Assembly: GCF_030824335.1 (NCBI RefSeq)
Contig: NZ_JAVBXX010000006.1
Location: 186,001-250,000 of the forward strand
Source of the DNA: Azonexus sp.
Lineage (GTDB): Bacteria > Pseudomonadota > Gammaproteobacteria > Burkholderiales > Rhodocyclaceae
Reading direction: 5' to 3'
Length of the DNA stretch: 64,000 nt
Shown: piece by piece, positions 1 to 7,858 of the stretch
Layout of the letters: every line of letters begins with the position of its first letter
Numbering within the stretch: the first letter of the stretch is position 1
Program-made: the position numbers and the translations under genes
Notes under the pieces: model-generated
Told to the model about the DNA's origin: nothing
Databases searched by the model: none
The model's input: the letters and a program-made list of their open reading frames with translations, nothing else

Positions 1-438
1 ACGCCGTTGCATGCCCGTTTGGCGACGGAGGGGCGACTGGTAGGCGAGGACTGGCAAAGTGCAGCCAACCCGTTTGCGACCAATATCGTTCCCGCTCGGA
101 TGTCGCGTCAGGCACTGCTGGACGGCGTAGCGCAACTGTGCCGCGACGCCTATGCGCCGGATGCCTTCGCGCAGCGTTTGGGCAACTTTCTGGCGGCCTA
201 TGGTGGCCCCGCCGTTGCGCCGGCCGAAGCGCCGGTCCCGATATTCATTCCTCCCGGCGAACGGGCGTTGATCAAGCGCCTGTCCGGTTTGGGGCGTGAG
301 GAAAAGCGGATGATCATGAGCAGTCTCGGCGCCGCAACATGGCGTCCGGATGCCCAGATGGCCATCGTCGAATTCCTCAGTCGTTATGCGCAGGTCCGGC
401 ACATGCTGGGTGCCAAGCCGAAATCCCTGATGCAATAA
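1..438 (+). CDS. B12-binding-domain radical SAM protein, C-terminal part (partial)
   Basis: This is the 3' end of a gene that begins before the window; the frame is open from base 1 and stops with TAA at 436-438. The 145 visible residues contain the stretch NIVPARMSRQALLDG, followed by a long helical tail. That pattern resembles the C-terminal DUF4070-type region of radical SAM proteins that carry an N-terminal cobalamin-binding domain. The CxxxCxxC cluster and the B12 domain lie outside the window, so the reaction cannot be inferred. It is unusual only in sitting beside cobalamin synthesis genes, which may be coincidence. The next gene, cobU, is convergent and ends 28 bp away. Confidence 0.7.
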   Translation, partial: TPLHARLATEGRLVGEDWQSAANPFATNIVPARMSRQALLDGVAQLCRDAYAPDAFAQRLGNFLAAYGGPAVAPAEAPVPIFIPPGERALIKRLSGLGREEKRMIMSSLGAATWRPDAQMAIVEFLSRYAQVRHMLGAKPKSLMQ

Positions 439-466
439 CGCGCGAAGATGTTGCGGCGGGCGTTAT

Positions 467-1027
467 TTACGCTGGCTGCGCAGTTTTCAGCACCAGCGGC
501 AGACCCGCCGCCACCAGCGTGACCTGCTCGCAAACCGCCGCGACGCGCTGGTTCAGGCGGCCCTGTTCGTCGGCAAAAAGCCTGGATACCGGGTGCATTG
601 GCACGATGCCCCAGCCGACTTCGTTGGAGACCAGGATCACCCGGCCGGGCAGTTGCGGCAGGCATTCGATCAGCGCGCCGGTTTGCTCGCGCAGTAGCGG
701 GCAATCGATGGCTTCGCCGGCTTCCGCCTGCGTGGCGGCACAGCCGGCAAAGAGCAGGTTGGACAGCCACAGGGTCAGGCAATCGACCAGGATGCAGGTG
801 TCCGGGCTGGCCAGTTCGCGCAGTTTGTCTGCCAGGTGCAGGGTTTCTTCGGCGCAGCCCCAGTCGACCGGGCGGCGTTCGCGATGATGGGCGATGCGAC
901 GCGCCATTTCGCCATCGCGGGCTTCGGCGGTGGCGAGATAGATGACGTGCAGCCCGGATTGCGCGGCGCGTTGTTCGGCGAGCAGGCTTTTGCCGGAACG
1001 GGCACCGCCAAGGATCAGTTCTTTCAT
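467..1027 (-). CDS. cobU: bifunctional adenosylcobinamide kinase / guanylyltransferase CobU
   Basis: CobU phosphorylates adenosylcobinamide and transfers GMP to it, giving adenosylcobinamide-GDP, the substrate of CobS. The 186-residue product starts MKELILGGARSGKS, a P-loop at residues 7-14. It continues with IAHHRERRP, the His-containing segment that takes GMP in this family, and with LVDCLTLWLSNLL, typical of CobU. The frame is open further upstream, but homology begins at the ATG at 1027; an alternative ATG lies at 1036, and neither has a strong ribosome site. The gene lies opposite the cobTSC operon, with the B12 riboswitch between them reading the other way, so cobU itself is not obviously riboswitch-controlled. 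Confidence 0.93.
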   Translation of the reverse strand: MKELILGGARSGKSLLAEQRAAQSGLHVIYLATAEARDGEMARRIAHHRERRPVDWGCAEETLHLADKLRELASPDTCILVDCLTLWLSNLLFAGCAATQAEAGEAIDCPLLREQTGALIECLPQLPGRVILVSNEVGWGIVPMHPVSRLFADEQGRLNQRVAAVCEQVTLVAAGLPLVLKTAQPA

Positions 1028-1104
1028 GTCCGGCATTCTCGGTGAAGGCGGGGGAGAGGACAAGGTAAAGGCAGAGGCAGGGTTATAATCCGTGCCGTTC
1101 GACA

Positions 1105-1265
1105 TCAAGGAACCCGGTGCGCGCTTGATTCGGTTCAGGCGCAATTCCGGGGCGGGCCCGCCGCTGTAATCGGGGACGGTCGCTGCACGATGCCACTACG
1201 CGGGGAGACAAACCTGCCGGGAAGGCGCGGCGAGCCGGACGATCCGAAAGCCAGAAGACCTGTCG
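1105..1265 (+). promoter_or_regulatory. cobalamin (AdoCbl) riboswitch upstream of cobT
   Basis: The sequence carries the ordered conserved blocks of a B12 riboswitch: CCGGTGC near 1114, CCGGGGCGGGCCCGCCGCTGT across 1147-1166, GCCACT at 1192-1197, GGGAAGGCG at 1219-1227, and GAAAGCCAGAAGACCTG ending at about 1262. The last two blocks form the B12-box region. It reads toward cobT. A long hairpin plus U-run follows at 1293-1343, so the likely mode is premature transcription termination when cobalamin is bound. Edges are approximate. Confidence 0.93.
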
Positions 1266-1292
1266 TACGTCAAAACTGCAAGCCTGTGGACA

Positions 1293-1343
1293 GGGCTTCG
1301 CGGCTGCGTTGGCCAAACGCTGCCGCGAGGCCCTTTTGCTTTT
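1293..1343 (+). terminator. intrinsic terminator hairpin (riboswitch expression platform)
   Basis: GGGCTTCGCGGC (1293-1304) pairs with GCCGCGAGGCCC (1322-1333), with one G-T wobble, and GCGTT/AACGC extends the stem inward. TTTTGCTTTT follows at 1334-1343. The GGAG ribosome site of cobT begins on the very next base (1344). This fits transcriptional control of cobT by the upstream riboswitch. Confidence 0.85.
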
Positions 1344-1353
1344 GGAGAATCGG

Positions 1354-2427
1354 ATGCATTCGTTCAAGATTTCGGCCCCTGACCGGGCCATCGAAAATTC
1401 GCTGAAAAACAAGGTTGACCGCAAGACCAAGCCGGTCGGTGCCTTGGGCCAGCTGGAAAGCGTGGCGAAGAAAGTCGCGCTGATCCAGCAAACCCTGACG
1501 CCGGCCCTGCGCCAGCCGCAGATGCTGGTTTTTGCTGGCGACCATGGTGCGGCCAAGGCCGGCGTGTCGGCCTACCCGCAGGACGTGACCTGGCAGATGG
1601 TCGGCAACTTCCTCAACGGCGGCGCGGCGATCAATGTGTTCTGCCGGCAGAACGGCATCGCGCTGTCGGTCGTCGATGCTGGCGTCGCGCACGACTTTAC
1701 TGCGGTCGACGGCTTGATTGCGGCAAAAATCGCCCACGGCACGGCCAACTACCTGGAACAGCCGGCGATGAGCGCCGCGCAGTGCGCCGAAGCGATTGCC
1801 CGTGGCGCCGCCATCGTGCGTGAACTGGCGGTGCAGGGCTGCAATGTCGTCGGCTTCGGCGAGATGGGCATCGGCAATACCGCGTCGGCCTCGCTGATCA
1901 CGCATTGTCTGACCGGCGTGCCGCTGGCCGAGTGCGTCGGGCGCGGCACCGGCCTCGACGATGCCGGGCTGGCGCGCAAGCAGGCGCTGCTCGAACAGGC
2001 GCTGGCCCGCTACCGGGCGGCTGGCGGCAACAATGCGCCGCTGGCGGTGCTGGCCGAGTTCGGCGGCTTTGAAATCGCCATGATGACCGGCGCCATGCTG
2101 GCCGCTGCCGAAGCCGGCATGGTGTTGTTGATCGACGGCTTTATCGTCGGTTCTGCCGCATTGACCGCAGTCCGCCTTCACCCCGCGCTGCTCGACTACT
2201 GCATCTTCTGCCACCGCTCGGCTGAAGCCGGCCATCGTGCCCAGTTGCAGGCGCTGCAGGCCGAGCCGTTGCTCGACCTCGGTCTGCGTCTTGGCGAAGG
2301 CACCGGTGCGGCGCTGGCCTGGCCACTGGTCCAGGCGTCGGTCGCCTTCCTCAACGAGATGGCCAGTTTTGAGTCGGCCGGCGTGGCGGACCAGGACGCG
2401 GCGCAGCAAGCCAGCAAAGCCGCCTGA
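1354..2427 (+). CDS. cobT: nicotinate-nucleotide--dimethylbenzimidazole phosphoribosyltransferase CobT
   Basis: CobT makes alpha-ribazole 5'-phosphate, the precursor of the lower ligand of cobalamin, from dimethylbenzimidazole and nicotinate mononucleotide. The 357-residue length is normal for the family. Visible family segments include [38 protein letters not shown] and [15 protein letters not shown], the last holding the catalytic glutamate. The ATG at 1354 is chosen because GGAG sits at 1344-1347 and homology begins MHSFKI; the longer frame upstream would run through the terminator hairpin. It is the first gene of cobT-cobS-cobC, behind a B12 riboswitch. Its stop overlaps the start of cobS by one base, so the two are translationally coupled. 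Confidence 0.96.
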   Translation: MHSFKISAPDRAIENSLKNKVDRKTKPVGALGQLESVAKKVALIQQTLTPALRQPQMLVFAGDHGAAKAGVSAYPQDVTWQMVGNFLNGGAAINVFCRQNGIALSVVDAGVAHDFTAVDGLIAAKIAHGTANYLEQPAMSAAQCAEAIARGAAIVRELAVQGCNVVGFGEMGIGNTASASLITHCLTGVPLAECVGRGTGLDDAGLARKQALLEQALARYRAAGGNNAPLAVLAEFGGFEIAMMTGAMLAAAEAGMVLLIDGFIVGSAALTAVRLHPALLDYCIFCHRSAEAGHRAQLQALQAEPLLDLGLRLGEGTGAALAWPLVQASVAFLNEMASFESAGVADQDAAQQASKAA

Positions 2428-3188
2428 TGCTGCGCCGCGAGCTGGAATATTTCCTCGGCGCCGTGCGTTTCTTCACCCGGCTGCCGGTGCCGGCCTGGGT
2501 CGGTCATTCGGCTGAGGCGCTGAATCATTCGGCGCGTTATTTCCCGGCGGTCGGCCTGTTGATTGGCGGCATCGCCGCACTGGTCTATCTGGCCGTGCTG
2601 CAACTCTGGCCGCAGCCGGTGGCGGTGCTGCTGGCGATGGCGGCGACGATTTACGCGACCGGCGCGTTTCACGAAGATGGCCTGTCGGACGCGGCCGATG
2701 GCCTGGGCGGCGGTTGGGACAAGCTGCGCATCCTGGAAATCATGAAGGATTCTCGGGTTGGCAGTTACGGTGTCGTTGCGCTATGGCTGGGGCTGAGCGG
2801 CAAGTTCGTGCTGCTATCGATGCTCGACACCGCGCTGGTCCCCTGGGCCTTGCTCGCCGGGCACGCCTGGTCGCGCTGGTGTTCGACCTTGTTGCTGGCG
2901 ACGATGGACTACGTGCGCGAGGATCTGCTGGCCAAGGCCAAACCGCTGGCGACGCGTTTGTCCGGCCCGGCTTTTTTGGTGGCAACTGGCTTTGGCGCGG
3001 TGGCGCTGTTTTTCCTGCCTTGGCAAAACATGCTGCTCGCCTGTTTGCTGGCCTTGCTGGCCACGCTCTGGCTGGCCACCAAATTCCGCCGCTGGCTTGG
3101 CGGCTATACCGGCGATTGTCTGGGGGCGGTGCAGCAAGTCAGTGAAATCGCCTTCTATCTCGGCCTGCTGGCCAGTTTGCCGCAATGA
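2427..3188 (+). CDS. cobS: adenosylcobinamide-GDP ribazoletransferase (cobalamin synthase) CobS
   Basis: This integral membrane enzyme joins adenosylcobinamide-GDP and alpha-ribazole(-phosphate), the last assembly step of cobalamin. The 253 residues start LRRELEYFLGAVRFFTRLPVP, followed by HEDGLSDAADGLGGG, the acidic conserved loop, and then by several hydrophobic segments ending in GGYTGDCLGAVQQ, which is diagnostic for the family. The start ATG overlaps the cobT stop codon. Downstream, cobC begins 10 bp after the stop, so all three genes are probably one transcript under the riboswitch. Confidence 0.96.
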   Translation: MLRRELEYFLGAVRFFTRLPVPAWVGHSAEALNHSARYFPAVGLLIGGIAALVYLAVLQLWPQPVAVLLAMAATIYATGAFHEDGLSDAADGLGGGWDKLRILEIMKDSRVGSYGVVALWLGLSGKFVLLSMLDTALVPWALLAGHAWSRWCSTLLLATMDYVREDLLAKAKPLATRLSGPAFLVATGFGAVALFFLPWQNMLLACLLALLATLWLATKFRRWLGGYTGDCLGAVQQVSEIAFYLGLLASLPQ

Positions 3189-3198
3189 TGTTGCCAAA

Positions 3199-3789
3199 AT
3201 GATCCTGCATCTGATCCGCCACCCCAAGCCGCTGATCGAGCCGGGCATTTGTTACGGTCAACTCGATGTAGCGGCCGAAAATCCGGTGGCGACGGCAGAA
3301 CGTCTGCGTGCTGAGTTGTTGCCGGGCTTGTCGCCGGGATTCACGTTGTGGAGCAGCCCGCTACGCCGTTGCCGGGAATTAGCAGAAGTACTGGCAGAAA
3401 TGCTTGCGGAAGTGCAGCCTGAAAGGCTGACCGATTCGTCGAATTCATCACACTCGTCCGTGCAACTCGATGCACGCTTGATGGAAATGAATTTTGGCGC
3501 CTGGGAAGGTCGACCGTGGGATTTGGTGCCGCGCAGCCAGCTCGATGCCTGGGCCGCCGATGTTGAAGGCTACGCGCCGCCGGGTGGTGAATCGCCGTAC
3601 CAACTGCGTGAGCGCGTGCTCGAATTCGTGGGTGGCCTGGGCGATGGTGAGCATGTGCTGGTCACCCATGCCGGCGTGATCCGCCTGCTGCTGGCGCATG
3701 CCGCAGCGGCCAGCATTGCCGACAGCCTGCGCCACACGCCGGATTATGGCAGCCTGACGACGCTCAGGCTGCCGGCGTCTTTCCCTTAA
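3199..3789 (+). CDS. cobC: histidine phosphatase family protein, probable alpha-ribazole phosphatase CobC
   Basis: The 196-residue product belongs to the histidine phosphatase (phosphoglycerate-mutase-like) family. The phosphoacceptor motif is LIRHPKP at residues 4-10, where RHP replaces the usual RHG. WSSPLRRCRELAE, MEMNFGAWEGRPWD and VTHAGVIR complete the active site. In cob operons this family removes the 5'-phosphate of alpha-ribazole phosphate or adenosylcobalamin phosphate. The ATG at 3199 is chosen because the RHP motif must lie at the very N-terminus. The linker after LAEVQPERLTDSSN is rather long. The gene ends 4 bp inside the 3' end of the convergent sulfatase gene. Confidence 0.88.
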   Translation: MILHLIRHPKPLIEPGICYGQLDVAAENPVATAERLRAELLPGLSPGFTLWSSPLRRCRELAEVLAEMLAEVQPERLTDSSNSSHSSVQLDARLMEMNFGAWEGRPWDLVPRSQLDAWAADVEGYAPPGGESPYQLRERVLEFVGGLGDGEHVLVTHAGVIRLLLAHAAAASIADSLRHTPDYGSLTTLRLPASFP

Positions 3790-5798
3790 TCGGGCAGCCG
3801 GTAACGCTGTTCCCGATACAGCCAGGCTGGCAGCAGCGCATGGGCGAGTGCCCGGCGTTCCAGTACGGCACCGTCCTTGGGCGCTTCAGGCACGACGGCC
3901 AGGTGTTTCGTCGTCTTTTCATAGCGCCCGTGTGCCGGGGCTTTTTCCGGACGCAGCACGACGACCTTGTCACCTTCCATCCAGGCGTAATTCTGTTCGT
4001 ATTGCATCATCGCGCGGCCAGGGTTTTGTGGGTCTTCCCGCGTCAGATCGCGGCCGATCAGCGGGTGTTTGCTGTCGATGCCGAGTAGCGAGAGCAGCGT
4101 CGGCGCCAGGTCGATCTGGCTGGCGACGGTCTTGATCGTCTTTTGCTTCAGGTCGGCCCCCAGGATCAGGCCGGGAATGTGAAAGCGTTCGATCGGCACC
4201 AGGCTGTCGCCACGCACCCGGATATCGTGGTCGGCGACGACGACGAAGATCGTGTCCTTCCAGTAATCGCTGGCTTGCGCCTGCTTCATGAACTGGCCGA
4301 GCACGTAATCGGTGTATTTGACGGCGTTGTTGTCGGTGCCCTTGGGCTGCTCGTACAAGTCGATGCGCCCATCCGGAAACTCGAAGGGCGAATGGTTGGA
4401 CGATGTGAAGACCAGCGTGAAACTGGGTTTGCCTTCCTTGTGCTTGGCGCTCAGGCGTTCGTGCGTCTTGTTGAGCAGATCTTCGTCGGAAACGCCCCAA
4501 CTGGCCTTGAACACCGGGTTTGTGTAGTCGTTTTCGTCGGTAATGCGGTTAAAACCATTGCCGGTGAAAAAACTGCGCATGTTGTCGAAATGCGCTTCGC
4601 CGCCGTAAATGAATTCCGATTCGTAGCCCTGCGTGCCGAGGATGGAAGCCAGCGACGCAAAATTGCGTTGGGCCAGCGACAGTTTGACGACGGCCTGCGC
4701 CGGGGTGGGTGGGAAACCGGTGACGACGGCTTCGATGCCGCGAATCGAACGGGTGCCGGTGGCGTACAACTGCTCGAACCACCAACCCTGTTTCTTCAGC
4801 TTTTCCAGTTCCGGGGTGACTGGCACGCCGCCCAGCGATTCAACAAAGGTCGCGCCCAGGCTTTCTTCAAGAATGATCACCAGGTTGAGCGGTTTGTTGC
4901 GTTTACTGCTGGCCGTCTGGGCAGTCAATGTGGGAATTTCGGGGTCGCCAAGCAGAGGACGGGGATCGCCGAGGCTGGCCCGGGCAGCCTTCACCTCGGC
5001 CATGATGTCGGCCTCTTCCATCGTGCCGTAAATCTCGCTGGAACGGGCTTCGTGGCGCATGCCGTAGATGGCGTGGGTGACCGACCAGGCGGAATTGAGG
5101 ATCAGCGTATTGACCATCGGATCGCCGGTCAGCGCGAACATCGCCGGGTTGGCCGGTCGGTGATCGAGGCTGGAGCGCACGGCAAAGGCACAGAGCAGAA
5201 CGAGCAACGGCCAGGTCAGCCACAGGCGCAGGTGCGACCAGACCGCCTGCTTGTTCCGCCAGGGACGCATCAGGTAATAGGCGGCGTAGCCGAAAAAGGC
5301 GGTAAACAGCAGGCCGCCCAGCAACTGCAGGCGAAAGCCACCCCACAGCATGCCCATGACCTCGCCCGGATATTTCAGATATTCGACGAACAGACGGTTC
5401 GGCCGGGTGTCGTATTCGGTGATGAAAGCGGGCGACGAGACTTCCAGCAGGGCCAGGCCGGCAATCGCCAGGACCACCCAGAACATGCTCAGGCGACGCC
5501 ACAGCGGCCATAGCGGGCGGGTGGCCAGAATCGGTGCCAGCAACAACAGGGGCAGCGTGAGCAGCGACAGCTGGATGATGTCCACGCGCACCCCTTGCGC
5601 CAGCATTTCCGGCCAGATGCCGGTGGCGGCGACGCGTTCCGACTGCCACAGCATCAAGGTGATGCGGGACAGCGAAAGCAGCGGCAGGCCGAGCAGGAAG
5701 AGCATGGCGAGGCCGCTGTAGGGGCCGAAAATATCAAGGCGTTGCCAAACCCGCTCCAGGCGACTTTTCGTGCTTGCAGCGGGGAGTGTTTGGGACAT
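3786..5798 (-). CDS. LTA synthase family membrane sulfatase / phosphoglycerol-type transferase
   Basis: This 670-residue inner-membrane protein has about five N-terminal hydrophobic segments (roughly residues 25-220) and a C-terminal alkaline-phosphatase-like sulfatase domain. Visible domain motifs are LVIILEESLGATFVESLGG (metal-site Glu), YATGTRSIRGIEAV (probable Thr nucleophile), FTSSNHSPFEFP and FVVVADHDIRV (metal Asp-His). Proteobacterial members transfer phosphoglycerol or phosphoethanolamine-type groups to periplasmic glycans or lipids; the substrate here cannot be read. The ATG at 5798 has GAGAG five bases upstream and is preferred to the GTG at 5810. A PmrA-type operator-like repeat lies at 5841-5857, just upstream, and a two-component system follows, so stress-induced envelope modification is a reasonable inference. 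Confidence 0.82.
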   Translation of the reverse strand: MSQTLPAASTKSRLERVWQRLDIFGPYSGLAMLFLLGLPLLSLSRITLMLWQSERVAATGIWPEMLAQGVRVDIIQLSLLTLPLLLLAPILATRPLWPLWRRLSMFWVVLAIAGLALLEVSSPAFITEYDTRPNRLFVEYLKYPGEVMGMLWGGFRLQLLGGLLFTAFFGYAAYYLMRPWRNKQAVWSHLRLWLTWPLLVLLCAFAVRSSLDHRPANPAMFALTGDPMVNTLILNSAWSVTHAIYGMRHEARSSEIYGTMEEADIMAEVKAARASLGDPRPLLGDPEIPTLTAQTASSKRNKPLNLVIILEESLGATFVESLGGVPVTPELEKLKKQGWWFEQLYATGTRSIRGIEAVVTGFPPTPAQAVVKLSLAQRNFASLASILGTQGYESEFIYGGEAHFDNMRSFFTGNGFNRITDENDYTNPVFKASWGVSDEDLLNKTHERLSAKHKEGKPSFTLVFTSSNHSPFEFPDGRIDLYEQPKGTDNNAVKYTDYVLGQFMKQAQASDYWKDTIFVVVADHDIRVRGDSLVPIERFHIPGLILGADLKQKTIKTVASQIDLAPTLLSLLGIDSKHPLIGRDLTREDPQNPGRAMMQYEQNYAWMEGDKVVVLRPEKAPAHGRYEKTTKHLAVVPEAPKDGAVLERRALAHALLPAWLYREQRYRLPD

Positions 5799-5840
5799 GG
5801 ATGCTCTCACGATGAAAATGGCCCACTATGCTGTGGGTGG

Positions 5841-5857
5841 ATTAAATTAAGCTTAAA
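5841..5857 (-). promoter_or_regulatory. PmrA/QseB-type response-regulator box upstream of the sulfatase gene
   Basis: Read on the minus strand, the sequence is TTTAAG-CTTAA-TTTAAT, an exact fit to the direct-repeat pattern YTTAAK-N5-YTTAAK known for PmrA-class regulators. It lies 43-59 bases upstream of the sulfatase ATG. A plausible -10 (CATAGT) sits about 15 bp downstream of the box, where a box overlapping the -35 would be expected. Confidence 0.5.
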
Positions 5858-5874
5858 CGGGCCTTTGGCCGGAC

Positions 5875-7197
5875 TCAGGCGGGAAGGTTCAACGCAACAC
5901 GCAGCCCACCAAGCGGGCTTCTGCTCAGGACGATGTCGCCGCCGTAAGTGTCGGCAATATCGGCGGCAATCACCAGCCCCAGCCCGCTACCCTCGACATT
6001 CTCGTCGAAACGCCGGCCACGGATACCGCTTTCCTTGATCTGCGCTTCCGACAGCCCCGGACCGTCGTCGTCAATATGGATGAACAGTTCGTGTTGCTGA
6101 ACGAAAGCTTCGATGACAATCCGGCTGTCTGCCCATTTGGCCGCATTATCCAGCAGATTGCCCAGCATTTCCTCAAAGTCTGTCGGTTCACCGCGCCAGA
6201 AGAGGCCGCCATCGATCCGGCTTTCCCAGTTGATGGCGCGTTCGCTGTGCAGTCGCTGCATCAGCGCAATGAGGCCGGCGATCCGCTCGGCGACGGCAAT
6301 CTGGGAAAAACTGCCGGCGCCGCTGCCGGCTCGGGTCAGGTGACGATCGATCAAACGCGACATTGAGGTGATCTGCTGATGCAGCAGCGTGTTTTCGCGC
6401 AGAGCACTGTCGGCACCCAGGATGGACAGTGGTTTTTTCAGCGCATGGCTGAGATCGGCAGCATGGCCGCGGGCACGCGTGACGATTTTGGCGTTGCGCG
6501 CCAGCACCAGATCCAGTTCTTCGGCCAACGGGTCGAGGTCCGGACTGAAATGGCTGCCGACACATTCGGCGGTGCCGGCACGGACTTCGGACAGCTTGGC
6601 GCGCAGGCGGCGCAAGGGAATCAGGCCAAGCCGGACTTGCAACAGGCTGCTCAACAGCAAGGCAATGACCAGCCCGAGCTGGGTGAAGAGCAGGATGCGA
6701 TCCAGGCGCGCCAGTTCGACTTCGGTTTCGGCTGCCGGGCCGTAAATGTGCAGCTTGGCCGGGTAGCCATCGATTTCCACTTGCCGAACAATGCCCATCA
6801 GTTGCAGGTTTTGCGGCCCGATCAGGCGATTGAGCGTCGCTTCGTCGTCGACCGCCTGTGCCCTGGATGTTTCCAGACGACTGTCCCACAGGGAGCGCGA
6901 GGCCTGAATTTCGCCGCTGCTTTCCAGTTGCCAGTACCAGCCGGAAAATATCCGGGCGAATTCATCGTTGTTGCGGCCATGCCAGCGGACCTCGGTTTCT
7001 CCAGGCATGACATTCAGCCCGCCCACCAGACGTTCAGCCTTTTCCGTCAGGCGCTGTTCAAAGCTGTTCCACAGCGTGGTTTGCACACTCTGGCGCAAGG
7101 CCCAGCCGCCCAGCGTGCTGACCAGCAGGGCGGCGAGGGCGCCGAGCATGAACAGTCGGATGCCGAGCCCCGCGCGCTGGATGGTGCTAAGCGGCAT
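5875..7197 (-). CDS. sensor histidine kinase (PhoQ/PmrB-like)
   Basis: This 440-residue membrane sensor kinase has a transmembrane segment near residues 12-33, a periplasmic domain to about residue 165, a second membrane segment (ILLFTQLGLVIALLLSSLL), a linker and a kinase core. The H-box is DLSHALKKPLSIL, the N-box LGNLLDNAAKWA, and the G-boxes DDDGPGL and GSGLGLVIAADIA. The start overlaps the end of the response-regulator gene by 11 bases, a normal arrangement for cognate pairs. The ATG at 7197 (MPLSTIQRAG) is preferred to a second one at 7206. It is last in a run PepSY - regulator - kinase. The ligand is unknown. Confidence 0.88.
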   Translation of the reverse strand: MPLSTIQRAGLGIRLFMLGALAALLVSTLGGWALRQSVQTTLWNSFEQRLTEKAERLVGGLNVMPGETEVRWHGRNNDEFARIFSGWYWQLESSGEIQASRSLWDSRLETSRAQAVDDEATLNRLIGPQNLQLMGIVRQVEIDGYPAKLHIYGPAAETEVELARLDRILLFTQLGLVIALLLSSLLQVRLGLIPLRRLRAKLSEVRAGTAECVGSHFSPDLDPLAEELDLVLARNAKIVTRARGHAADLSHALKKPLSILGADSALRENTLLHQQITSMSRLIDRHLTRAGSGAGSFSQIAVAERIAGLIALMQRLHSERAINWESRIDGGLFWRGEPTDFEEMLGNLLDNAAKWADSRIVIEAFVQQHELFIHIDDDGPGLSEAQIKESGIRGRRFDENVEGSGLGLVIAADIADTYGGDIVLSRSPLGGLRVALNLPA

Positions 7198-7858
7198 CGC
7201 CACCATCGGTCAGGCAAAACCCCCGGCCGCGTTCGGTCTGGATCAACGGGGCGACGAGTTTGCGGCGTATGCGTCCGATCAGCACGTCCAGTGTGTTCGA
7301 ATCCGGGTCGAGGTCGCGTGCGTAAACATGCTCGGCGATCTCGCTGCGGCTGACCACGCGGCCCTTGCGCTGGATCAGATAAGCCAGGATGCGTTGCTCC
7401 TGCGCCGTCAGCGTCAGCAGTTGGCCATCCAGCGTGAAGCGACCGCTGGTGCTGTCGTAGCTCAAGGGGCCAGCTTGCAGGGTGGATGTCGCGTGACCCA
7501 AGGCGCGCCGTTGCAGAACACGCAGACGCAGCGCAACTTCTTCCTGCAAGAAGGGCTTGGTTAGATAATCGTCGGCCCCGGCGTCGAAGCCGGCCAGCTT
7601 GTCGCTCCAGCGGGCGCGGGCGGTCAGGATCAGCACCGGCATGTGACGACCGTTTTCGCGCCAGTGGCGCAAGACCGAAATGCCATCCTGTCCGGGCAGG
7701 CCGAGGTCGAGTACCGCTGCATCGTAATCTTCGGTGCAGCCGAGGAAAGACGCTGCATTTCCTTCGCCGACGGTTTCGACGATCATGCCGTCCTGTTCCA
7801 GCCCGGCGGCAATGCGGCGGGCCAGTTCGGGGTCGTCTTCGACGACGAGGACTCTCAT
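7187..7858 (-). CDS. OmpR/PhoB-family response regulator
   Basis: This 223-residue two-domain regulator has an N-terminal receiver with VLVVEDDPELA (acidic pocket), AVLDLGLPGQDG (phospho-acceptor Asp), LTARARW and DYLTKPF (conserved Lys). The C-terminal winged-helix DNA-binding domain ends RIRRKLVAPLIQTERGRGFCL. It belongs to the PmrA/QseB/PhoP-like subgroup by general appearance. The gene overlaps the PepSY gene upstream by 4 bases (ATGA) and the kinase gene downstream, so the three are one operon. It is a candidate regulator of the sulfatase gene through the box at 5841-5857, though the second regulator at 11108-11809 is an equally possible partner. Confidence 0.92.
   Translation of the reverse strand: MRVLVVEDDPELARRIAAGLEQDGMIVETVGEGNAASFLGCTEDYDAAVLDLGLPGQDGISVLRHWRENGRHMPVLILTARARWSDKLAGFDAGADDYLTKPFLQEEVALRLRVLQRRALGHATSTLQAGPLSYDSTSGRFTLDGQLLTLTAQEQRILAYLIQRKGRVVSRSEIAEHVYARDLDPDSNTLDVLIGRIRRKLVAPLIQTERGRGFCLTDGGDAA

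Noticed and set aside
4143..5513. 456-codon plus-strand open frame opposite the sulfatase gene
   Set aside because: The minus-strand sulfatase has convincing catalytic motifs and a ribosome site; the opposite frame has neither.
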